Of a stretch of DNA of 64,000 nt, positions 35,649 through 44,303 are shown piece after piece. Source of the stretch: Spirochaetales bacterium (lineage in GTDB: Bacteria; Spirochaetota; Leptospiria; Leptospirales; Leptonemataceae); contig JABTUL010000001.1 in NCBI GenBank assembly GCA_015075425.1, positions 248,001-312,000 of the forward strand. The letters run 5' to 3'. Within the stretch, counting starts at the first letter, position 1. Each line of letters begins with the position of its first letter. Under the pieces are notes generated by a model. The model was not told where the DNA came from, searched no databases, and worked only from the letters and a program-made list of their open reading frames with translations. Both the position numbers and the translations under genes were made by a program.

Positions 35649-36476
35649 TCAGGCCGGTGCGGCCTCGATTTTCTTGAGTCCAGCCTTGATAAAGCTGGAG
35701 ATCCGGCGCCGTTCGCTGTCGGCCAGACCCAGAAATTTCACCCCGTAACCGCAGGGGAAAGCTTCCGGTTCAAATTGAATCCAGACCACTATGCCCTGGA
35801 CATGCACCGGTCTTGACGATAGCGGATCAGTCGGCTCTCCCTGAAAATAGATCGTTATATTAAAGAAATAGCCAACGGCCACATCAGAAAGGTTCTCTGT
35901 CTGCACAAATATACCGTCCGGGGCCAGATCGTAAGTTTTTTCATCAAAAACGTATTCATTCCAGGCCAGACGCACCTGCAACATTTGCTTCAGTCGAGGA
36001 TGCTGTTCCCACCAGCGCAGGCGAGGGTTGAAATACGGCCGGCGGATCTCCTTTTGTAGAAAGAAGATGGCCGGAATGAGAACAAGGACATTGAGAATAA
36101 AAGCCGGGGAAAGCTCAAGTTCCGCGCTCAAAAAACGATAGCTGCTGGAAAAAATCATCAGAGTGGCATGACCGATAAAGCCATACCAGGCCCAGAGGCG
36201 CACCCGGTACAGACCCAGGGCAATAAAGGGAGCCGTGAGCCAGAGCAAAAGCGTAATGGAAAGGAAAACATTATGATGGATGAACACGCCTCTAAAGAAA
36301 GTAGTAAATAATACGTTGGGTCCGATATCGCTGCGCAATACAAAAAATACAATGTTACTGATCGGTAGCAGAAGATAGAGCAATGCAAAAAGGACGATGA
36401 AGGGTGGTTTCCGCGAAAATCCGCGCATGGCCGCCGGAAGGTCAGGGAGGTTATCCGTGAGTCGTGAGTTACCCAT
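35649..36476 (-). CDS. membrane protein with C-terminal PilZ-like domain
   Basis: 275 residues. Four or five hydrophobic helices occupy about 25-160. The C-terminal 110 residues carry RLAWNEYVFDEKTYDLAPDG, then a strand-rich segment ending GYGVKFLGLADSERRRI, resembling PilZ domains of spirochaetal membrane proteins. The canonical c-di-GMP motif RxxxR...DxSxxG is not clear here, so c-di-GMP binding is doubtful. The start overlaps the DUF2225 stop by one base (TGATG), the last link of a six-gene run. Confidence 0.6.
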   Translation of the reverse strand: MGNSRLTDNLPDLPAAMRGFSRKPPFIVLFALLYLLLPISNIVFFVLRSDIGPNVLFTTFFRGVFIHHNVFLSITLLLWLTAPFIALGLYRVRLWAWYGFIGHATLMIFSSSYRFLSAELELSPAFILNVLVLIPAIFFLQKEIRRPYFNPRLRWWEQHPRLKQMLQVRLAWNEYVFDEKTYDLAPDGIFVQTENLSDVAVGYFFNITIYFQGEPTDPLSSRPVHVQGIVVWIQFEPEAFPCGYGVKFLGLADSERRRISSFIKAGLKKIEAAPA

Positions 36477-37129
36477 CAGCGGCTTGACTTGGCCCGTCTT
36501 CTCAGGGCATCCTTTCTCTGGATTAAGTTAAATTGATCGCGAACCAGAACGGCAAATTCCAGGGAGTCCACCTCTCTCAAGTAGGCCCGGGCCTCTTCCC
36601 AGAGGCTCAAGCGACGATGGATTTCCGCCAGCATGTACGTCGTCCGCAATCGGCCTGAATCCGCAGCATTTACAGAATCTGCTGCCCCGCTCAGAGCCCG
36701 CTGAAACTGCTCCCTTGCCTGGTGCAAATACTGCTCTTCTTCGGCCGCACGGCCCAGATCTCCGGCAAACCAGCTGGCCCGCAAATAGCAATAGGCGAGG
36801 CGTTCAGGGCCCTCATCTTTCGCAGCTTTGATCAGAGCGACAAGCGGAAAGTCAGAACTACGGCTTGCTTTTAGCAAGGCCCGGTAGTCGTTTCTGGCCA
36901 TGCAATCAGGGACGGCCGGTGAAACGTCTTTGAGAAAATCGGTTACGTATTCCGTATACTGGCAGGAGTCGCAGCGCTGTATCAGCAGTCTGACCGGATC
37001 CGCGCCCCGGGCATAGACGCGGTAGTCCAGGTCAAAGGCAACATACCCTTCTGTAGAACGTAGCTTTTTCAAAATCACTGAAGAAAAACAGACCGGACAC
37101 CGGCCCTGCGTTTCATGGAACAGAGTCAT
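36476..37129 (-). CDS. DUF2225 protein
   Basis: 217 residues. A zinc-ribbon-like set of cysteines, CPVC at 11-14 and CDSC at about 53-56, is characteristic of DUF2225; the rest is a helical TPR-like region with repeated AxxYLxxA patterns. Function of the family is unknown. Its ATG follows the stop codon of the ATPase gene directly (TGA then ATG), so it is translated with the exporter. Confidence 0.75.
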   Translation of the reverse strand: MTLFHETQGRCPVCFSSVILKKLRSTEGYVAFDLDYRVYARGADPVRLLIQRCDSCQYTEYVTDFLKDVSPAVPDCMARNDYRALLKASRSSDFPLVALIKAAKDEGPERLAYCYLRASWFAGDLGRAAEEEQYLHQAREQFQRALSGAADSVNAADSGRLRTTYMLAEIHRRLSLWEEARAYLREVDSLEFAVLVRDQFNLIQRKDALRRRAKSSR

Positions 37130-37897
37130 TCAGGGCATCTCCTGCATTCCCCGGATTTCCATTGCCTGCCCCGCTTCTTCGTGGGTTTTTCCGTCGCGGA
37201 TGTGGTAGATGCGTTTGAAGGTCGGTATGATTTTTTCGTCATGCGTCACAACGATGATAGCAGTCTCATAATGTCCGGCCATGTCGTTAAGTATGCGAAT
37301 GACTCCCAGGGCCCTTTCACTATCAAGCGGTGCCGTTGGTTCGTCAGCGAGAATCACGGGCGGACGGTTGACCAGAGCGCGAGCTATGGAGACGCGCTGC
37401 TGTTCACCGCCAGAAAGTTGCGACGGCATGGCCCGGGCCCGATGGGCAACATCAAGGGCTTTCAATAGATCGAGTGCCCGGCGCCGCGATTCTGTGTTGG
37501 AATGGCCGGCGAGCATGGGCAGGAGGGCCACATTGTCTGTCACGTCCAGAAACGGTATGAGATACGGGGCCTGAAACACAAAGCCAATTTTATCGCGGCG
37601 CAGTGCCCGAAGATCGGGAATTTTCCAGCCGTCATCGTAGATGACATGGTTGCCCAGGGTCATGGTGCCTCCGCTCGGTTCGATCACGGCGCCGAGGCAT
37701 TTGAGCAGGGTGCTCTTGCCAGAACCAGACGGACCGATGAGTCCAACCACTTCACCGGGCTCTACCTGTAAGTCAACGCCCTTGAGAGCATCTACTGCGG
37801 TTTCACCCGATCCATAGCGTTTGCGCAGTGATGCGATCGATATGCCCGAACCGGAGGTAACAAGGGTATGATCTTTCTTAACCACCGATTGCCTCAC
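37130..37897 (-). CDS. ABC transporter ATPase, MacB/LolD/DevA type
   Basis: 255 residues. Walker [12 protein letters not shown]-loop [14 protein letters not shown], signature [15 protein letters not shown] and Walker [15 protein letters not shown] are those of the lipoprotein/macrolide (LolD/MacB) ATPase subfamily. It pairs with the adjacent FtsX-type permease, with which it overlaps by 20 bases, and with the membrane-fusion protein upstream. This three-part set corresponds to DevBCA/MacAB-like exporters of lipids, peptides or drugs. Confidence 0.9.
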   Translation of the reverse strand: MRQSVVKKDHTLVTSGSGISIASLRKRYGSGETAVDALKGVDLQVEPGEVVGLIGPSGSGKSTLLKCLGAVIEPSGGTMTLGNHVIYDDGWKIPDLRALRRDKIGFVFQAPYLIPFLDVTDNVALLPMLAGHSNTESRRRALDLLKALDVAHRARAMPSQLSGGEQQRVSIARALVNRPPVILADEPTAPLDSERALGVIRILNDMAGHYETAIIVVTHDEKIIPTFKRIYHIRDGKTHEEAGQAMEIRGMQEMP

Positions 37898-39080
37898 CGG
37901 GGTCCACTTTCAGAGCAACGCGAATCGCGATCAAGCTGGCCAGGGCGCAAATCACAAGCACCGCAACAAATCCGCGCAATGAATCTTCGGGTAACATCAG
38001 AACATATTTTGGAAAGACGGGCGCCCAGAAAGTCGAAACAGTTTTTCCCACAACGAAACCGATTGTACCCAGTCCCAGCGCCTGTTGCATGATCATGGAT
38101 GCTATGGTGATGTTTCTGGTGCCGATGAGCTTGAGTACGGCAATCTCGCGAATTTTCCCCAGCGTCAGTGTGTAGATGATAAAGGCCACGATGGCCGCAC
38201 TGACGATGGCAAGAATTACAAGAAACATACCGATTTGTTTTGCCGCCGTTGCAATAAGCTTACCGATCAGGATCTCCTCCATCTGCGTACGGGTAAATAC
38301 TTGCAAACGTTTCCAGCGACGGATTGGCTCGGCCACCTGTTCGGGAGTAAAGCCGCGCTTTACCTGTACCAGTACAGCATTGACATAAGGATTTATACTT
38401 TGCGAAGCGATCACTCCCTCAAGGAGGCCCGGGGCACCCGGGCGGTTAAAAGCGGGATTGGCTGCCGTGCGCCGCCGTTGCTGTTGAATGGCATCATTGT
38501 CTTTGAGAAACTGTGCTTCCTGCGCATCCTTGAGAGGTATAAAGAGCATGGGGTCGCCACCGGAAGAAACCATACGTCTGGTCAGTCCTACAACACGGTA
38601 GTAGTTGCGGCGAATCTGCACCATATCTCCCAGGGCAAAACCCGCAGCAACATCAGCAACGGCCTCATAATGGCCACGTGTAATGTGGCGGCCGCCAACC
38701 AGGTGTCCTGGCTGCCCTGGTTCCCCCGGTCCGCCCGGTACGATACCCACCACCATCACCCTGACATCGGCACTCGTAGCCTTAACCTGCATGCTGAGAT
38801 AGGTGATGTTTGCCGCCCGGGCAACACCCGGCACGCTCAGAATGCTGCGGTAGGTGTCGTCGTAGATGCTTGATGGTTCGGCGTATGGTCCCAGGGTGTC
38901 CTTTTGCACTACCCAGAGGTCTGCGGCGCTGTTGTCGAGAAGCGTCAGTGCATCGTCCACCATGCCCCGATAGACACCGGCCATGGTCAGCGTAACGCCG
39001 ATGAGGAGGCCCAGTCCAACCCCTGTAAAAAGAAATTTGCCCCAGGAGTGCATGATGTCGCGACCGGCCAGGCTGATCAA
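37878..39080 (-). CDS. FtsX/MacB-type ABC permease
   Basis: 400 residues. One N-terminal helix (about 15-35), a large periplasmic domain (about 40-275) and three C-terminal helices (about 280-395), the layout of the DevC/LolE/FtsX family. VPGGPGEPGQPG is a proline-glycine stretch in the periplasmic part. It overlaps the upstream adaptor by 4 bases (ATGA) and the downstream ATPase by 20. Likely substrate unknown. Confidence 0.85.
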   Translation of the reverse strand: MISLAGRDIMHSWGKFLFTGVGLGLLIGVTLTMAGVYRGMVDDALTLLDNSAADLWVVQKDTLGPYAEPSSIYDDTYRSILSVPGVARAANITYLSMQVKATSADVRVMVVGIVPGGPGEPGQPGHLVGGRHITRGHYEAVADVAAGFALGDMVQIRRNYYRVVGLTRRMVSSGGDPMLFIPLKDAQEAQFLKDNDAIQQQRRRTAANPAFNRPGAPGLLEGVIASQSINPYVNAVLVQVKRGFTPEQVAEPIRRWKRLQVFTRTQMEEILIGKLIATAAKQIGMFLVILAIVSAAIVAFIIYTLTLGKIREIAVLKLIGTRNITIASMIMQQALGLGTIGFVVGKTVSTFWAPVFPKYVLMLPEDSLRGFVAVLVICALASLIAIRVALKVDPGEAIGG

Positions 39081-40258
39081 CGCTGTGCTCCCGTAAGTTT
39101 TTCGACGATCTTAATGCGGCTCATGGCCCTGAGCGGAGTCTGACTGTAGACGATGATCTGGTCTGCGGCCTTGAGGCCTTCCAGAATTTGCATATTGCCT
39201 TCGAGATCTGTCGCTCCCGTTTTTACGGGCACAAAGCGGGTTCGATTCTTGCCCTCCAGGGCCCACACTCCCAGTTCACCGGATACGCGTACAATACTGG
39301 CATTGGGAACTACCGGCGCTGGTGGGAGGGCCGGTAAAAGAATGGTTACTTCTGCAAGCTCACCGATGGGTGGGGGAGGTTCAGGCAGCGAATCGAAAAC
39401 GACCTTCGCCAGGGTTTCTTCCGTAACGGGATCGGCAATCGGTTCCACACGGAGCACGCGACCGCTCAGGGGCGCGGTCTGAGACCGCAGTACAATATTT
39501 GCAGCAAGCCCGGCCCCCAGTCCCGCTGAGCCCACCTGATCAAAGCGAACATTGAGCCATAGCGATGCTGGATCCACCACGTCAATCACAGATTGACCGG
39601 CAACAACGGTCGTGCCCGGCTCCGCGCCGCGCACGGTGACCAGACCCGCGACGGGTGATAACAGGCGTAGATTGGCACTTACGCGCACAGGATTTTTTGC
39701 GTTGCCCTTCGCGCGCGCCAGTTCCTGACGAGCTGACGTGACCGCTCTGCGCGCTTCATGGACCTCTTCTCTGGAAGGAGGCGGTGACCGACCCAACAGG
39801 TTGCGTAAGTCTTTTTCCGCACCCTCCAGCCGTCCGCGAGCATCGCTTTCTTCCTGCTGCAAGGCTTTGCGGAGAAATTCGCGTTCGGCATCCGTGTTAT
39901 CCAGCAGGTCCAGATCGGGTCGTTCCATTTCTGCCAGCAGTTGACGGGCGCTTACGCGATCGCCCACGTTTACAAAAACGTGCTTTACCCGGCCAGGGGA
40001 GTTGGGTCCGATTTTAAACAAAGATTTGGCTTCCACCGTGCCGATGCCAGCGAGGGCCGGAGAAATCGGACTTACTCGCACGGTTGTAACCGTAACCGGT
40101 ATGGGAGCAAGGGGACCCGACCAGAAAACCACATAAATGAATAGAACCAGAAGAGGCGCGAGGGCCAGGATGATAATTGCGACCCGGCGACTCACCGGAA
40201 GTGGTAGATTCGCCAGGTGATGTTGCATGTTTTTTAGTAATAATGTATACTTTTTCAT
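39077..40258 (-). CDS. membrane-fusion (HlyD/RND-type) periplasmic adaptor
   Basis: 393 residues. A single hydrophobic helix (about 25-47) anchors it; then a lipoyl half-motif IGPNSPGRVKHVFVNVGDRV, an alpha hairpin rich in Arg, Glu and Ala (about 110-195), the second half LLSPVAGLVTVRGAEPGTTV and a beta-barrel. These are the features of DevB/MacA-like adaptors that link an inner-membrane ABC exporter to an outer-membrane channel. It overlaps tetR by 4 bases. No outer-membrane channel gene is adjacent. Confidence 0.85.
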   Translation of the reverse strand: MKKYTLLLKNMQHHLANLPLPVSRRVAIIILALAPLLVLFIYVVFWSGPLAPIPVTVTTVRVSPISPALAGIGTVEAKSLFKIGPNSPGRVKHVFVNVGDRVSARQLLAEMERPDLDLLDNTDAEREFLRKALQQEESDARGRLEGAEKDLRNLLGRSPPPSREEVHEARRAVTSARQELARAKGNAKNPVRVSANLRLLSPVAGLVTVRGAEPGTTVVAGQSVIDVVDPASLWLNVRFDQVGSAGLGAGLAANIVLRSQTAPLSGRVLRVEPIADPVTEETLAKVVFDSLPEPPPPIGELAEVTILLPALPPAPVVPNASIVRVSGELGVWALEGKNRTRFVPVKTGATDLEGNMQILEGLKAADQIIVYSQTPLRAMSRIKIVEKLTGAQR

Positions 40259-40983
40259 TTTTTGACCCGCCGGGTGGCCTCAATCGGTGCAGCCACGCCA
40301 TTTAACATTACCACAATAAGCGTCTTGACATCTTCCTCTTCACTTGCTGCAAATTTCATCGAAAAAAGAGCCCGGCTGAGCACAAAACCCATAATCTGTG
40401 GCCCCAGATAGGAGAGCATCTGGTCGACAGGCATGGTTCGAAGATCCCCCTGTTTCTGGAATTGGGAAATTTTCTGGCTCAGTACAGGCAGCAATTCGGC
40501 ACGCATTCCTTTCAGGATACGCTCGCGCAATTCTTCATGGAAGGGCAGCTCTTGCAGCAGAATCCGCAGATGCTTTTTGTGGCGTCTTGCAAACTCCAGG
40601 CGTTCGTGAATCAGATCTTCCAGAAACCCGGCAAAAGTTTCATGGTCTGCGTCGGCAACGCCTTTGATGCCCCGTATGGCGAGCGGCATGATGGTAGTCG
40701 CGAGAACCGGAAAAACGACCTGCCGAAGCAGCGCGGCTTTGCTCTTAAAATATTTGAAGATCAGTCCCTCAGAAACACCGGCGCGTGCGGCAATGGCCAG
40801 AGTGGAAGAACCGGCAAAGCCGCGCTCCGCGAATTCATCCACCGCTGCTTCGAAAATCTTCCGCTGGCCCTCAGGCATGGCGGCAAGGTCGTTTTCCAGT
40901 CCGGTCCCTTTGCGTTTCCCCTTCCGAATTCTCCGGATTTTTTTTCCTGATGCAATCATGGATTCAGATAAGTAATTACTCAC
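40255..40983 (-). CDS. TetR-family repressor
   Basis: 242 residues from the GTG at 40983; the ATG at 40959 (residue 9) is an alternative that leaves the palindrome at 40971 outside the coding region. The N-terminus is Lys/Arg-rich (KKIRRIRKGKRKGTG), then the helix-turn-helix domain RKIFEAAVDEFAERGFAGSS, then AIAARAGVSEGLIFKYFKSK, which is diagnostic for TetR. The ligand-binding C-terminal part is unique to this protein. First gene of the exporter operon, so it probably represses its own transcript and the efflux genes. Confidence 0.88.
   Translation of the reverse strand: MSNYLSESMIASGKKIRRIRKGKRKGTGLENDLAAMPEGQRKIFEAAVDEFAERGFAGSSTLAIAARAGVSEGLIFKYFKSKAALLRQVVFPVLATTIMPLAIRGIKGVADADHETFAGFLEDLIHERLEFARRHKKHLRILLQELPFHEELRERILKGMRAELLPVLSQKISQFQKQGDLRTMPVDQMLSYLGPQIMGFVLSRALFSMKFAASEEEDVKTLIVVMLNGVAAPIEATRRVKK
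40971..40980. promoter_or_regulatory. palindrome at the tetR start, candidate operator
   Basis: AGTAATTACT is a perfect 10-base palindrome, extended by matching outer T and A to 14 bases with one mismatch. It lies 12-21 bases before the alternative ATG of tetR at 40959, where a TetR protein would block its own expression. Its short length is below a full 15-20 base TetR site. Confidence 0.35.
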
Positions 40984-41076
40984 TCACTTTGGCAAGCTTT
41001 TTTTCGGATCCTGAGGCGGGGGTGCTCCCACTTTGCTGGCAGTCGTTTTTATTGAGATTCTACGAGGTTTCCCGGA

Positions 41077-41808
41077 CTACGCAGCCGTCATGCCCCCATC
41101 CACAACCATGAGCTGACCGGTCATATAGGAACTCAGGTCACTGGCCAGGAAAAGAGCGGCTCCGGACAGATCCTCAGGTTTCCCCATCCGCTTCATAGGA
41201 ATGGCAGCAATGACCTGTTCCAGCACCTTGTCGCGCGACTTGATGGGATCGGTCATGTCTGTATCGATCATGCCCGGACAGATGGCATTGACGCGAAAGC
41301 CAGATCCAACCCACTCCACGGCCAACGACCGGGTCAGCTGGATGACTGCTCCCTTGGTTCCGCAATAGATGGAAGCCAGGGGTACGCCGACCAATCCCAG
41401 AATGGAGGCGACGTTGATGATATTTCCGCCTTCTTTTCTTTGCTGGTTGAAGTAAGCCTGGCAGGCGCGAAACACACCCTTGAAGTTTGTGTCAATGATC
41501 GCATCCATTTCATCTTCCGTGAAGCGACTGGCAGGAGTTGTGCTGGAAACGCCGGCATTGTTGACCAGACAATCAAGGCGGCCATTCTGGCTTCTGATAT
41601 CTTTGATTATCATGTCGATTGCGCCGGGGGAACGCACATCGGCAATGCTCCCATGAATCCCCGAGCCCTCCATCCAGGCGATCGATTCTGCTTTGCTACC
41701 GGTTGCATAGACAATGGCCCCTGCTTTCTGGAACCCCAGAGCAATCGCCCGGCCAATGCCCCGGCTCCCTCCGGTAACAAGCACGGTTTTCTTTTCGAGA
41801 GCGAGCAT
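41077..41808 (-). CDS. short-chain dehydrogenase/reductase, FabG-like
   Basis: 243 residues. NAD(P) motif TGGSRGIGRAIA, NNAG, catalytic Ser in VASILG, Tyr and Lys in IYCGTKGA (YxxxK), and GKPEDLSGAALFLASDLSSY, then MTGQ and VVDGG at the end, all standard SDR features; FabG-like by similarity. Substrate unknown. Its ATG overlaps by TAATG a stop in an alternative frame of the DUF5329 remnant, consistent with translational coupling in the ancestral arrangement. Confidence 0.85.
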   Translation of the reverse strand: MLALEKKTVLVTGGSRGIGRAIALGFQKAGAIVYATGSKAESIAWMEGSGIHGSIADVRSPGAIDMIIKDIRSQNGRLDCLVNNAGVSSTTPASRFTEDEMDAIIDTNFKGVFRACQAYFNQQRKEGGNIINVASILGLVGVPLASIYCGTKGAVIQLTRSLAVEWVGSGFRVNAICPGMIDTDMTDPIKSRDKVLEQVIAAIPMKRMGKPEDLSGAALFLASDLSSYMTGQLMVVDGGMTAA

Positions 41809-41811
41809 TAC

Positions 41812-42006
41812 TTATATTCCTTTAATTTTTGGTAGAGCCAGATTCGCGCTTCCATTGTCTACGCCGTTGCGAACAAAAGTAGCCCGGGATCGAGCCACCT
41901 CTGCCAGAAGAAAATCAATACGCGCCTGTTCCGCGGCAGCTGGTGCTGCGTCCAGCACTGCCATGAGCAGAAAAAACAGGGAACCAGAAACAAGGACTCG
42001 CAGCAT
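41812..42006 (-). pseudogene. DUF5329-family protein, truncated remnant
   Basis: 64 residues. Residues 1-25 are a signal peptide (ending APAAAEQ). Residues 28-44, RIDFLLAEVARSRATFVRNG, match the opening of the DUF5329/YfeK family (E. coli: FVRNG followed by EA..HL..KL). After RNG the frame continues as VDNGSANLALPKIKGI and ends, whereas a neighbouring frame reads MEARIWLYQKLKEYK and stops at the SDR start, which fits the family far better. About 60 C-terminal residues of the family are missing either way. Probably a degraded gene; a real short protein is possible. Confidence 0.6.
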
Positions 42007-42036
42007 GCGCTTGTGTCGGGCCAGTCCTGGATCAGG

Positions 42037-42426
42037 CTAAAAGGTACCGATCTGCACGGCAAAGAAGCCCCGGTAGAGTAAGAAGACACCCAGAATCAAA
42101 AGGAGCCCCAGATAAACCTTCAAGCTTCCTGTCCGGAAATGCTCCACACTGCGGCGGGCATAGCCAGGCCAGAGGAAAATAAGAATTCCTTTGAGGAGGC
42201 TCACCCAGCCGAGTACAGTCAGGATCACATTCCAGTCGGCTACCCAGACATTGTAACTCAGAACTTGAAGAATGCCAATGCAGAGGGCCATGAATCCCGA
42301 AAGATAGATAAAACCACCCTTTCCGGCCGCCTTGAGAATCTGGCGCAGGGCTTTCCGGTTGATGATCAGTGAAATAGCAATAAGGGTCAGATACAGTCCC
42401 CAGGCACGAGCCAGATACATTTCCAT
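42037..42426 (-). CDS. four-helix membrane protein, unknown function
   Basis: 129 residues from the ATG at 42426, which has AAAGGAGA 6 bases before it. Four hydrophobic helices (about 5-25, 40-60, 65-88 and 102-122) with short loops. No family recognised. It lies 30 bases upstream of the DUF5329 remnant and may head a three-gene leftward transcript with the SDR. Divergent from carD, with 114 bases between starts. Confidence 0.65.
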   Translation of the reverse strand: MEMYLARAWGLYLTLIAISLIINRKALRQILKAAGKGGFIYLSGFMALCIGILQVLSYNVWVADWNVILTVLGWVSLLKGILIFLWPGYARRSVEHFRTGSLKVYLGLLLILGVFLLYRGFFAVQIGTF

Positions 42427-42540
42427 GAAGAATCTCCTTTGCGGATAGGAAAAGAGGAGGTCCTCTCGTCCACAAGCAAAAATGGCTTGACTTCTGGCTT
42501 CCGGGACGTTTTCTACCATATAGAGCTACATTGGATCGGT

Positions 42541-43158
42541 ATGCCATCTTCAAAAACAACAGCTAAATCGGCCAAAAAGAAAAAGACCGCAGCAAAGGCT
42601 GTGGCCAGACCGAAGCCCGCTGCCAGAAGCCCCAGGAAGGCTCCGGCAGCCAAAAAAACCACGAAGGAGAGTTCGGAGTTCATCATCGGGGATTACGTTG
42701 TTTACCCCATGCACGGTGTGGGACAGATTTGTTCCATCAAGAAGGAAGTTATTTTAGGCGAGCGCAAACCGTGCTATATTTTTGAAATTGCCAGCAGCAA
42801 GATGAAGGTCACCATTCCTACAGAAAAGGCGAAGCAAATCGGCATTCGGCCCATCATCGCCAAAAGAGAAGTGAAGAAGGTGCTGGATCTGCTGCTGAAA
42901 GAAGAAGTGGATACTGAAGAGGACTGGAAAATACGCTATCAAAACAACATGAACAAAATCAAATCTGGATCGATTTATTCGGTGGCGGAGGTGTGTCGCG
43001 ATCTGTACAAACGTGCCCGCGACAAGGAGCTATCGCTCATGGAACGCCGCCTGTATGAGTCAGCTTACAGCTTGATTTCGTCGGAGATTGCCCTTTCACG
43101 TCAGGTGACCCAGGAAGAAGCGGGGAACTTGATTTCTGAAGTGCTTTCTGCCAGTTGA
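42541..43158 (+). CDS. CarD/CdnL-family RNA polymerase-binding factor with basic N-terminal tail
   Basis: 205 residues from the ATG at 42541; an upstream in-frame start lies in sequence without other support. Residues 1-46 are a Lys/Ala/Pro-rich tail ([11 protein letters not shown] etc.). From 47 the CarD N-terminal Tudor-like domain begins: [20 protein letters not shown] and [16 protein letters not shown]; the helical C-terminal half ends in LISEVLSAS. CarD proteins bind the RNA polymerase beta subunit and promoter DNA to stabilise open complexes. The tail is longer and more basic than in mycobacterial CarD. Confidence 0.88.
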   Translation: MPSSKTTAKSAKKKKTAAKAVARPKPAARSPRKAPAAKKTTKESSEFIIGDYVVYPMHGVGQICSIKKEVILGERKPCYIFEIASSKMKVTIPTEKAKQIGIRPIIAKREVKKVLDLLLKEEVDTEEDWKIRYQNNMNKIKSGSIYSVAEVCRDLYKRARDKELSLMERRLYESAYSLISSEIALSRQVTQEEAGNLISEVLSAS

Positions 43159-43205
43159 TGCTTCCAGAGGCCGTGTAGCTCAAATACATAGATTGGATTT
43201 GAGTT

Positions 43206-44300
43206 ATGACACATTTAGTACGATCAGGCATCGCGCTGGTTTCTGCAGCGTTGTTTGCCGCACCCCTTTTCTTGAACATTGAAGGCTATCAGCCGGCCCT
43301 TGCCCTGCAGCTTTCTCTCGTTGTGCTGCTCCTTGTCGGGGCCATTCTTTATCTCGATGTGCTGTTCACCCGGTTGAACGCACGACTGTTTCTGGGAACT
43401 GCGGCCGGGGCTTTTACAGGGCTTGTGGCCGGTGCCATTCTGCACTTTGTTCTGGGCACGGTTGGCATTGATAGCTACGAAGTAGCGCTGATTACATTTA
43501 TTGTAACAGCGGTGCTCGGTGGCTACCTGGGCTGGCTTACAGCCCGTGCCGGCGGAGAGCAGCAGGTGATTCCGGGAGAGCATGGTTCAGAAAAAATTCT
43601 GGATACTTCTGTCATTATTGACGGACGCATCCTGGATATTGCTGAAACCAACTTTCTGGAAGGGCCTTTTGTAATTCCCAACTACGTTTTACGGGAAATC
43701 CAGCTGATCAGTGATTCTCCGGATCCGGTTAAAAGGAATCGGGGGCGGCGCGGCCTGGAGATGCTGAACAAGTTGCAGAATCACAGTTCTGTAAAAGTAA
43801 AGATTTCCTACAAGGACTATGTGGATATACGTGAAGTCGATGCCAAACTGGTACGCATGGCCCGTGAGTCCGGTAACAAGCTGATCACCAATGATTTCAA
43901 TTTGAGTATGGTGGCCGAGCTGCAGGGCGTATGCGTCCTGAATCTCAACAATCTTACAAATGCCCTAAAGCCCGTAGTCCTTCCCGGAGAAGACATCCTG
44001 ATTGACGTAATTAAAGAAGGAAAGGATGAGAACCAGGGAATCGGCTATCTTGAGGATGGCACCATGGTGGTCATCGAAAACGGCGGAGCATTGCTGGGAA
44101 AGTCAGCCCGTGTGAATGTTACATCGATCATTCAAACAGCTGCGGGCAAGATGATCTTTACCCGCGCAGTGGAAGTGGTGGAAACCCAGAACCAGGATCA
44201 GAATCGCAATGGCGGGCGTCGCGACGGACACAGGCGGCACCGCGATCGTGGTGAGGGCGAAGACCGGGAAATGGCCCATCAGGGAAGACGCCGTCGCTAA
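43206..44300 (+). CDS. PIN/TRAM-domain membrane protein (YacL-like)
   Basis: 364 residues. Four hydrophobic helices (about 8-25, 30-52, 58-82 and 87-108) precede a PIN nuclease domain: [17 protein letters not shown] with the first catalytic Asp pair, [23 protein letters not shown] and [22 protein letters not shown]-binding domain follows ([17 protein letters not shown]). The tail is Arg-rich. This is the YacL family, often next to CarD as here, 47 bases away. Probably an RNase at the membrane; no target is known. Confidence 0.88.
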   Translation: MTHLVRSGIALVSAALFAAPLFLNIEGYQPALALQLSLVVLLLVGAILYLDVLFTRLNARLFLGTAAGAFTGLVAGAILHFVLGTVGIDSYEVALITFIVTAVLGGYLGWLTARAGGEQQVIPGEHGSEKILDTSVIIDGRILDIAETNFLEGPFVIPNYVLREIQLISDSPDPVKRNRGRRGLEMLNKLQNHSSVKVKISYKDYVDIREVDAKLVRMARESGNKLITNDFNLSMVAELQGVCVLNLNNLTNALKPVVLPGEDILIDVIKEGKDENQGIGYLEDGTMVVIENGGALLGKSARVNVTSIIQTAAGKMIFTRAVEVVETQNQDQNRNGGRRDGHRRHRDRGEGEDREMAHQGRRRR

Positions 44301-44303
44301 GGA

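Noticed and set aside
42487-42524. TTGACT and TATAGA before carD, considered as a sigma70 promoter
   Set aside because: The spacing of 26 bases is far outside the usual 16-19.
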